From Neocallimastix lanati (nom. inval.) (Eukaryota > Neocallimastigomycota > Neocallimastigomycetes > Neocallimastigales > Neocallimastigaceae), in the NCBI GenBank assembly GCA_016946835.1, contig JACVTC010000003.1:1857001-1921000 (forward strand): 64,000 nt of DNA, written 5' to 3'. A model generated the notes under the pieces. The model was not told the origin of the DNA and searched no databases. It was given only the letters and a program-made list of their open reading frames with translations. This document shows, piece after piece, positions 56,536-64,000 of the stretch; the stretch's first letter is position 1, and each line of letters opens with the position of its first letter. The position numbers and the translations under genes were made by a program.

Positions 56536-56701
56536 CATAAAAGTATTTTTTACTATTAATTATCTCATTAAAGAAATTATAAACTTAAGTGTTTTCTTTC
56601 AATCTCTTATCTTAACCTGGAAAACTTATGTGTCCTTTCTTCTATCAGACATACTATTTAAATATAAACGTTCTAGTTACAAAAAAAGTGAAGTCAATTA
56701 A
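56400..56701 (+). pseudogene. Membrane-protein gene remnant, left side of the palindrome centre
   Basis: Two coding-like plus-strand pieces. The first (about 56412-56500) reads around KSVNIICTKKLLI, contains a stop, and has a homologue on the minus strand in the right inner arm. The second (56534-56701) is open for 55 codons to a TAA at 56699, with a hydrophobic segment around LILTWKTYVSFLLSDILF and a basic tail, KYKRSSYKKSEVN. It looks like the last membrane helix and tail of a membrane protein. No start is seen and the family is unknown. It could be the end of a working gene only if exons lie in the diverged arm, which I could not find. Confidence 0.4.
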
Positions 56702-56937
56702 AATCAATTAAAATCAATTAATAGAAAAAGAACAAATAAGACATTAATTACTAATTAATAAATAATTTTTTTAATATATTGAAAAAAGAAAAAATTTAAA
56801 ATTATTAATACGGCAATTTCATTGAATATAACAAAAATAATATTATAATAATTTAGGTAAGTTAGTTTCTTATATCATTAATTTGTCAGCTTCAATATGA
56901 TTGATAAAAGAACAAATCTTTTTTTTTTTAATTTTTT

Positions 56938-56976
<39 letters not shown>

Positions 56977-57489
56977 AAATTGTAGTTTTACTCATTTGTA
57001 AAAATAGCAGTTTCATTAATAATAGTAATCTTAAGACTTAATGTATTTAATAATATTTAATATAATTTATTTTTTATAATTAAAATTATAATAGATATTA
57101 TTTTTTATACTTTTATATTTATTATTTTATATTATAAATAAATATTAATTATTTTTTATATTTGTATTTAAATTAAATTATCATTATCTTAAAATAATAA
57201 TGATAATTAAAATTTTTATTTTAATTTATAGTATTTCAAATTAACTTGTATGTAAGGAAAAATATAATAAATAAAAATAAGAATAAATGAAAAAAAGTTA
57301 AAAATGTAAATTTATAATAAAATCATATTATATATATATATATCATATATTTTTTTGGAATTTAATACAGAAATAAATAAATATTAATAATTATTAATAT
57401 TAATAAATAAGTTAAAATTAAATAAATAAATTCAATAATAGATAAATAAATATTCTTTATCACATTTTATTATTTTAATGGTTAAATTA
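56702..57489. other. Centre of the inverted repeat (unpaired loop)
   Basis: AT-rich, with a poly-T run of about 37 bases near 56939-56975. This side has no counterpart on the other arm and no genes. Confidence 0.55.
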
Positions 57490-57715
57490 ATTGATATAAT
57501 TATTATATTATATTTTTATTTTTTTATCTTTATTTTTAATTTTTTTCAATTTGTCGTTTTTAATAATTATAATTGAGTTATTTTTACTAATTTTTATCCA
57601 ATTTTAATATATATTTATTTCTTTTACCGATTATGTAAAAAAAATATAATATGTAATAACAGATTACTAAGATGATTCCACAAGTCCCATATAGATAGAA
57701 ATCATAACTTTGTAA
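57490..57715. repeat. Direct repeat, copy 1 (inner side of the right arm)
   Basis: Resembles 63365-63605 in the same orientation. Both run from TGATATAATTAT through TTTATTTTTAATTTTTTT to an end block AACAGATTAC-AAGATGATTCCAC-AGTCCCATAT. Copies are diverged by roughly 15-20 percent. On the minus strand the end block encodes a hydrophobic membrane segment. Confidence 0.7.
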
Positions 57716-57968
57716 CCTCAGTTGTATCAAAAAGACTTTCCCTTGCCTACTTATTCATCCAACTCTGATACTACGATACGATCAGATCATAAACCTTGAT
57801 GATATCTCCAGTTAATTCTAAATTAGAGGAGGCAAGTTCCAATACGCCAATGATAACGCCCATTGGGAGGAGTGAATGATTCTCATTCCGATGCTGGTGG
57901 TCAATGGAGATATTTGTAGGAATAAATATGGAATTCAGCTCCGAGCAGACGTGTAACGACTTGTTGTA
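57590..57968 (-). pseudogene. Membrane-protein gene remnant, right side of the palindrome centre
   Basis: A higher-GC stretch on the minus strand is open for 65 codons (57774-57968), with parts such as IPTNISIDHQHRNENHS and PMGVIIGVLELASSNLEL. A second frame just downstream (about 57596-57760) encodes YGTCGIILVICYYILYFFY followed by a basic G-K-R-N-K, a membrane helix and tail. The two frames are separated by stops and a frame change, so this is a broken copy unless an intron joins them. The class is unknown. An extracellular domain followed by a membrane segment would fit a surface receptor. Confidence 0.5.
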
Positions 57969-58744
57969 TTAGGTTAATTCAATATCCATTCTCAGTATTA
58001 TATGATTTCCTAATCAAATATATAAAGTATGAGTAATTTCTTTGTACATATAATATTAACAAATTTAGAAAATTTAGGAAAGGTGTTACAACCATCAATA
58101 ATATCTGCTATTATTTAATTATTCTATATTTTTGTATAAATTAATAATTATTTTTAATTGGATGAAATTATTTTTTCATAGACAAATGGCATTTTTTATT
58201 AATATTATTATTTTAATGTTTTATCTATTAAAACATATTTAATATAATTAAAACAATATCAAAATTTGTATAATTATTAAAATATTATTGAAAGTGTAAT
58301 AAGGATAAAAATAATTTGATAATTCGTGTAACATAATATTTTTTATTTTTATTTCAATTCATTTAAATTTTCCATATCAGTATTTTTTATCATTTATTAT
58401 ATTGATATTAGTAATTTAAATAATAAACTTTTATATAATATAAATAGTTTAAAATTAATATTATAACAATTTAAATATTAGTACTTAATTTAAACTTTAA
58501 TAATATTAAATAAAATAGAATTAATATTTTAAAATTTTCCCTAAAAATTAAAAATTTATTGAATATCATCATAAAACTACATTGACTAAGGATTTTTAGT
58601 CAAATTTATAAAAAAAAAAAAAAAAAAAACATATAAACTATAAAATTTTCATTTCTATATTTAAATAAATATATTATATGTGTAAAACAGCTGAAGTATA
58701 TATATGTGTATATATTTAGATTCATTATATAATTACATAATTTA

Positions 58745-58792
<48 letters not shown>

Positions 58793-59139
58793 GAAAATAT
58801 TAAAATATAAAGTATTAAATAAAAGTACTATATTTATGAATATTTTCTTACTTTCTGTTTTATTTTAATTTCTATAATTTTAATTATTTATTAATAAATA
58901 TTTATTAAATTTTTTATCGTAATTTCATTTTTTATATTTCTCTTACTTTTTACATTTTTATTTTTGAACATTTTTATCGTATTAATTATTATCGGGATTA
59001 TTTTTATTATTTTCTGTATCTTTTTTAATATTAAACAATATAAAAATAATATTGTATAGGATTATGTTTAATATAATAACGACAAAATATAAATTTACAT
59101 ATAATAATAAGTAAATACTATTAACATAAAACTTAAAAT
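57960..59139. repeat. Right inner arm, diverged
   Basis: Inverted counterpart of 55299-56535 with substitutions and indels. The pairing sum drifts from 114438 at the outside to about 114505 near the centre. Confidence 0.8.
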
Positions 59140-62100
59140 TTTATATATAATATATTTAATATTTTAAAAATTCAATTTATAATAATTAAAATAAAGCTTT
59201 TAAATAATAAATAAACTATTATTTAATAATTTATTTTATATTTTTATCTATCTCAAAAATTATTATTCTTATTAATTATATAAAAATAAATATATATTTC
59301 TTATTTTATTAATTGCTTGAATCTTAAATATATCATATTTTATTAAATTATTTATATTACTAAAAAGAATAAATTATTTTAATTTAATTATTATTTTTAT
59401 AAATTTTATTACTGTTTTTAAAATTATTACTATTATTATTAATTATTATAATAATAATAATAATAATTACAATTACTACTACTACTATTATTATCATTAT
59501 TATTATTATTATTATTATTGTTATTATTGTTATCGTTTATCTTTTCATTTTCATTAATAATTTTATATTTTTATTTATATTTTAATTTTGTTTTTGTATC
59601 CTTAAATTTAATATAAAATCTCCATATTATTCAATTAAATATATATATAAAATTTTTTAAAACATGATACGATTTTAGATTAATTTATAATTTTAAATTA
59701 TGGCTAAAATACCGGAAGTTTATTATTTTTGCATTAATATTTTTTTATTACCATAATTTTAAATTTAAAGAAGAAACAGGGATAATTTATAAAAAATTTA
59801 AATATTATAAAATTAATATTTTTGTGTAACATATAATTTTTATTATTTTTTAATATTATTACTATTATGATTAGTATTATTATTATTATAATTATAAAAT
59901 TTTAAATATATATTTTTTTAGTATTTAATATTATCAATTTTAATATTTTTTACATATTCAAATATTATAGTTAAAATTAAAAAAGGCTTTAATTATATAA
60001 TATTAATTACAGTTTCATTATTATATATTTATTAAAACATTCATAATTACAAAAATGATAAAGTATCTTTGTATAATAAATTGCTTTTAATGTATTATTT
60101 TATTTATTACTTTAATTTTATAAATTTTCCTTTTTAATTAAAAATATATTATTTTATATTAAAATATTTTGTGGTCAAATTTAAATAAAAAAAAAAATTT
60201 ATATAAAATGAAAAGATTTTCATTCATTTTTTTTTTTTTTTTTTGTTCATCAAAAATATATTTAAATAAATATATTTTAAGAATAAAATAACTAAAATAT
60301 ATATATATATATAATTTCATTAGATAATAATAAAAATATATTGAATTTACTTAATATTGATTATTAAATAAATAAATAAAAAATCTTAAATAAAATAAAA
60401 TAAAATTATATTAAATAAAATAAATTAAATTAAAGTAAAAATATAAATAAATCTAAATATAAAAACATAAATTTTTAATTATAATATTTAGTAAAAATGA
60501 AATTCACAAGTGTTTTATCTACAGTTGCTTTCCTTTTTGCTACTAAGTCTTTAGCTATGACTTGGGAAGAAGCTGATGCTAAGGCTAGAGAATGGTGTGC
60601 CGATTTAACTAATGAAGAAAAAATCAGTTTAGTTACAGGTAGAGAAAATATGACAGGAGTTTGTGTGGGTTCTATTGATCCAATTGAAAGAAAAGGATTT
60701 AAAGGTCTTTGCCTTCAAGATGGACCAGCTGGTGTTAGATTTGCTAAAGGTACAGCTACTTCATGGCAAGCAGCAATTAATACTGCTTCTACATTCGATA
60801 GAGCTTTACTTCGTAAGGTAGGAGAAGCTCAAGGTAATGAATTCTATCAAAGAGGTATCAATTTTGCACTTGCACCAGGAATGAATATTCAACGTGCACC
60901 AGCTTCAGGTAGAATCTGGGAAAGTTATGGTGAAGATCCATTCCTTGCTGGACAATGTGGTATAGAAGTTATTAAAGGTATTCAATCTCAAGGTGTTATT
61001 GCTACTGCTAAACACTTTGTTGGTAATGATCAAGAAAACAATCGTGGTGCTTCCTCTTCTAATATTCCAGAACAAGCTCTCTGGGAAGTTTACATGGAGC
61101 CTTTCTATCGTGCAGTTAATGATGGTTCTGTTAATTCGATTATGGCAGCTTATAATGCTGTTAATGGAACTTATTCTGTCCAAAACAAAAGATTATTAAC
61201 TGATTATTTGAAAGGAAAGATGGATTTCCAAGGAATGGTTATGTCAGATTGGTGGGCTATTTATGATGTTGAAAAGAGTTTCGGAGCTGGTATGGATATG
61301 AATATGCCAGGAGGTAAACAATGGGGTCCAAACTTTATTGGAAATAGTTATTGGGGTGAACATATTCAAGAATGTATTGATAATGGTGTTTTCCCACAAG
61401 AAAGATTAGATGATGCAGCTTTACGTATTATTCGTTCATTATATAAAGCTGGACAAATGGAAAACTTCCCAGATGTTAACTTATATGTTGATACTCTTAC
61501 TGATGAAAACATTGCTCTTAATAGAAAGGTTGGTGCTGATAGTAATGTCTTATTAAAGAATGATGAATCAGTTCTTCCAATTAAGGGAGTCAAGAAGATT
61601 GCAGTTATCGGTAAAGATTCTATGCCAACTAAATTCTGTGATGATATGAATTGTGCTGATGGTACTCTTGCTCTTGGTTGGGGATCCGGTACTACCGATT
61701 TCAAATACGTAATTGATCCACTTTCAGCTATTACTGAAAGAGCTAAGAAGGATAACATTGAAATTGTTAGTTCTGGTGAAGATGATGCTGAAGCTGGAGC
61801 AGAAGTTGCTAAAGATGCAGATTTAGCTATTGTTTTCGTTCAAGCTGATTCTGGTGAAGAATATATTACTGTTGAAGGAAATAAAGGGGATCGTCGTAAC
61901 TTAGATTTATGGCATGGAGGTAATGAATTAATTGATGCTGTTGCTTCAGTTAATAAAAATACCATTGTTGTTATTCATGCTCCAGGACCAGTTAATGTTC
62001 CATTCTTGGATAAGGTTAAAGGTATTATTTTCGCTGGTATGCCAGGTCAAGAAACAGGTCATGCTATTACTGATGTTTTATTCGGAGATGTTAATCCATC

Positions 62101-63135
62101 AGGTCATTTACCATACACTTGGGCACCTCGTGAAGATTATCCAACTGATGTTAAATATGATGCAGGTCTTCCAGGTGGTGGTGAAAAAATGACACAATAT
62201 GATTACGATGAAGGTCTTTTCATTGGTTATCGCTGGTTCGATAAACAAGGAATTGAACCAACCTTTGCTTTCGGTTATGGTTTATCTTATACTACTTTTG
62301 AATATTCTAATTTAGAAGCAGAAATGGAAGAAGATGGTCTTCATGTTACTTTAACTGTTACTAATACTGGTGATGTTGCAGGTGCAGCTGTTCCAATGAT
62401 TTTCCTTTCATTCCCAGATGTTGTTAAAGATTATCCATCTCGTTTATTCAAGGGATTCGATAAAGTTATGTTAGAAGCTGGTGAAAGTAAAGAAGTTAAT
62501 ATCTTAGTTGATAATCATGATCTTTCATACTTTGATGTTGATGCCATGGAATTCGTTCAACCAGAAGAAGGTGAATATACAGTTTTCGCAGGTTCCAATG
62601 CTAGAGACTTACCACTTAAAACTACTGTTCCAGCTGCTAATTATTGTGATTCTGATGAAGAAGAAGTTGCTGGTGATGCTGATGTTGATACTGATGAAGA
62701 TGCCGAAGATAGTGCTGATGAAAATGATAATGAAGTTGATGCCGAAGTTGAAGAAGCTGAAGATAGCGCTGATGAAACTGATTCAGTTGAAGAAGAAGAA
62801 GTTCTTAGAAAAAGAGCTTACAAACTTTACTAAGAAATCTTTAATATTTAAATAATTTAATATTAAAACTTATTTATAATATAAATATATATATAAATAA
62901 TAAATAATATAATAAAACAAAAAAAAGATCATTATAAAAATTTTATATATTTACATGTAAAATATAAATATAGAAATAAGCCAGAAAATCAATATATAAA
63001 AAAAACAATATAAACAAAAAAAATGTAGAATAATATTTATTTATAAATAATAATTATAATAATATAATATAAGAAATAAAAAAAAAAAAAATAAATAAAA
63101 TTAAAAATAATGAAATTTAAAAATTAAAAAATAAA
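59140..63135. repeat. Right outer arm of the inverted repeat (about 4.0 kb)
   Basis: Exact reverse complement of 51303-55298 in all stretches compared, including the simple repeats near 59450-59540. Confidence 0.92.
60497..62833 (+). CDS. GH3 family beta-glucosidase C, secreted
   Basis: 778 aa, identical in protein sequence to copy B and lying in the mirror-image arm. Features are a signal peptide (1-20), a barrel domain with nucleophile motif MVMSDWW (Asp about 251), a sandwich domain with DSGEEYITVEGN, a fibronectin-III-like domain and an acidic tail ending RKRAYKLY. It is intronless, with the start ATG directly after an A-rich stretch typical of the neighbouring genes. Because about 1.36 kb of upstream DNA is also identical, B and C should share the same promoter and dosage. 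Substrate is inferred from family as cellobiose and short cello-oligosaccharides. Confidence 0.95.
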   Translation: MKFTSVLSTVAFLFATKSLAMTWEEADAKAREWCADLTNEEKISLVTGRENMTGVCVGSIDPIERKGFKGLCLQDGPAGVRFAKGTATSWQAAINTASTFDRALLRKVGEAQGNEFYQRGINFALAPGMNIQRAPASGRIWESYGEDPFLAGQCGIEVIKGIQSQGVIATAKHFVGNDQENNRGASSSNIPEQALWEVYMEPFYRAVNDGSVNSIMAAYNAVNGTYSVQNKRLLTDYLKGKMDFQGMVMSDWWAIYDVEKSFGAGMDMNMPGGKQWGPNFIGNSYWGEHIQECIDNGVFPQERLDDAALRIIRSLYKAGQMENFPDVNLYVDTLTDENIALNRKVGADSNVLLKNDESVLPIKGVKKIAVIGKDSMPTKFCDDMNCADGTLALGWGSGTTDFKYVIDPLSAITERAKKDNIEIVSSGEDDAEAGAEVAKDADLAIVFVQADSGEEYITVEGNKGDRRNLDLWHGGNELIDAVASVNKNTIVVIHAPGPVNVPFLDKVKGIIFAGMPGQETGHAITDVLFGDVNPSGHLPYTWAPREDYPTDVKYDAGLPGGGEKMTQYDYDEGLFIGYRWFDKQGIEPTFAFGYGLSYTTFEYSNLEAEMEEDGLHVTLTVTNTGDVAGAAVPMIFLSFPDVVKDYPSRLFKGFDKVMLEAGESKEVNILVDNHDLSYFDVDAMEFVQPEEGEYTVFAGSNARDLPLKTTVPAANYCDSDEEEVAGDADVDTDEDAEDSADENDNEVDAEVEEAEDSADETDSVEEEEVLRKRAYKLY

Positions 63136-63364
63136 TGATACTATAAATAATTTTTAATTTTTTTTAAAATATATATAGTTATATTAATTTAAATAATTTA
63201 TTTATTTATTTATTTATTTATTTTTTTATTTATTAATTTTTATATAATCTTATTATTATTATTATTAGTATTTTATGTATATCATTATAAATTTAAAACT
63301 TAGAGAACATTAAATTATAATATTGTTTTATTTCTATTTGTATAATTTAAATTGTTTGATATAA
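63136..63364. other. AT-rich spacer outside the right arm
   Basis: Noncoding, with TTTA and TTA runs. No counterpart to the left of 51303. Confidence 0.5.
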
Positions 63365-63605
63365 TTATAGTATTATATTCTTATTTTTGTATCTTTATTT
63401 TTAATTTTTTTTTCTATTTGTAATTTTTACCTTTATAATTATTAATTTTGTTATTATAACTAATTTTTATGCAATATTAATATATATATGTATATTTTTT
63501 TCTTTTGTCGATGATATAAAAAAAATAGTAATAAATAATAACAGATTACAAAGATGATTCCACGAGTCCCATATATATTAATAGAAATCTTAACCTTTTA
63601 TAAAT
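63365..63605. repeat. Direct repeat, copy 2 (outer side of the right arm)
   Basis: Second copy of the sequence at 57490-57715. On the minus strand its end block reads YGTRGIIFVICYYLLLFFL with a basic R-Q-K-K-K after it, a diverged version of the membrane segment in copy 1. It is a remnant of a related membrane-protein gene end. Confidence 0.65.
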
Positions 63606-63799
63606 TTTGAAAATGTTATTAATTAATTTTTTATTTCTCTCACCTCTTTGAATGATCATATAAATATAAGAAACAAAACTTCATTTTCTAAGGAAAAAGA
63701 TATTATAATTAATATGTATATGTATTTATATTAAGATTAAATAAAAATATGAAAATGAAATGTTTGTAATCATCCTTAAAACCTTCCTTAAGGGAAAGA

Positions 63800-64000
63800 T
63801 GCATTTCGGAAAATTAGATTTCTAAAATGTTCAAAAATTTTAACAAATAAATATATTTAATAAATAATGTCATAAAGGGTTAAATTTTTTTTTTTTATTC
63901 TTTTTATATTATTATATAAAAAAATGAAATAAATAAATAAAATAAGATATATTTTTAAATATCCTTAAAAATATTAAAAAAAATATATATCTTAAATATT
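63800..64000 (+). repeat. Possible left terminus of another MULE-related element, cut by the window end
   Basis: Begins GATGCATTTCGGAAAATTAG, like the MULE right end read inward (TGCATTTCGGAAAG). It is followed by TTTTAACAAATAAATA and later AAGATATATTTTTAAAT, similar in layout to 9700-9930. Only the terminus is inside the window. Confidence 0.45.

Noticed and set aside
56939-56975. Poly-T run as the tail of a minus-strand retroposed copy
   Set aside because: The neighbouring sequence is plain AT-rich DNA and no flanking direct repeat could be found.
51303-63135. The inverted repeat as the terminal repeats of a giant transposon
   Set aside because: The arms carry a host-type gene and its promoter, no transposase lies between them, the inner arms are diverged, and no target duplication is seen outside. 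A duplication with conversion is simpler.

Overview
The window is very AT-rich, with long A/T homopolymers, (ATT)n runs, a compact intron-rich housekeeping gene and secreted, intronless GH3 beta-glucosidase genes. This combination fits the nuclear genome of an anaerobic gut fungus (Neocallimastigomycota). That assignment is inferred from composition and gene content, not from a database match.

Layout. 1-162: the 3' end of a probable membrane-protein gene. 1443-5514 (+): an 11-exon gene for gamma-tubulin complex component 2 (GCP2/Spc97 family). 6477-8822 (-): GH3 beta-glucosidase A, convergent with GCP2. 9681-12647: a decayed Mutator-like (MULE) DNA transposon with terminal inverted repeats. 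14010-14185: a SINE-like retroposed sequence with poly-A and a perfect target duplication. 15484-43471: a nested stack of LTR retrotransposons. A Ty1/copia element (minus) holds in its leader a Ty3/gypsy chromovirus (minus). The upstream LTR of that chromovirus holds a solo LTR (34717-35729), and two further Ty3/gypsy elements (plus) sit exactly at the two edges of the solo LTR. The stack is flanked by a direct repeat of about 130 bp rather than the usual 5 bp.

46441-48390 is a heavily decayed coding region of unknown identity. 49214-50850 is a fossil that includes an SF2 helicase segment of the poxvirus D6/NPH-I type, as found in large DNA viruses and cytoplasmic linear plasmids. 51303-63135 is an inverted repeat of about 11.8 kb. 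Its two 4.0-kb outer arms look identical, each with the same 778-aa GH3 gene (B minus, C plus, head to head) plus about 1.36 kb of upstream DNA. The inner arms are homologous but diverged, and the centre holds remnants of membrane-protein genes. The window ends in what looks like the left terminus of another MULE-related element (about 63800-64000).

How the genes work together. GCP2 is a core cell-biology gene that nucleates microtubules with gamma-tubulin. The three GH3 enzymes are predicted to be secreted and to convert cellobiose and short cello-oligosaccharides to glucose, the last step of plant-fibre breakdown. The rest is mobile or decaying DNA, much of it young judging by near-identical LTR pairs.
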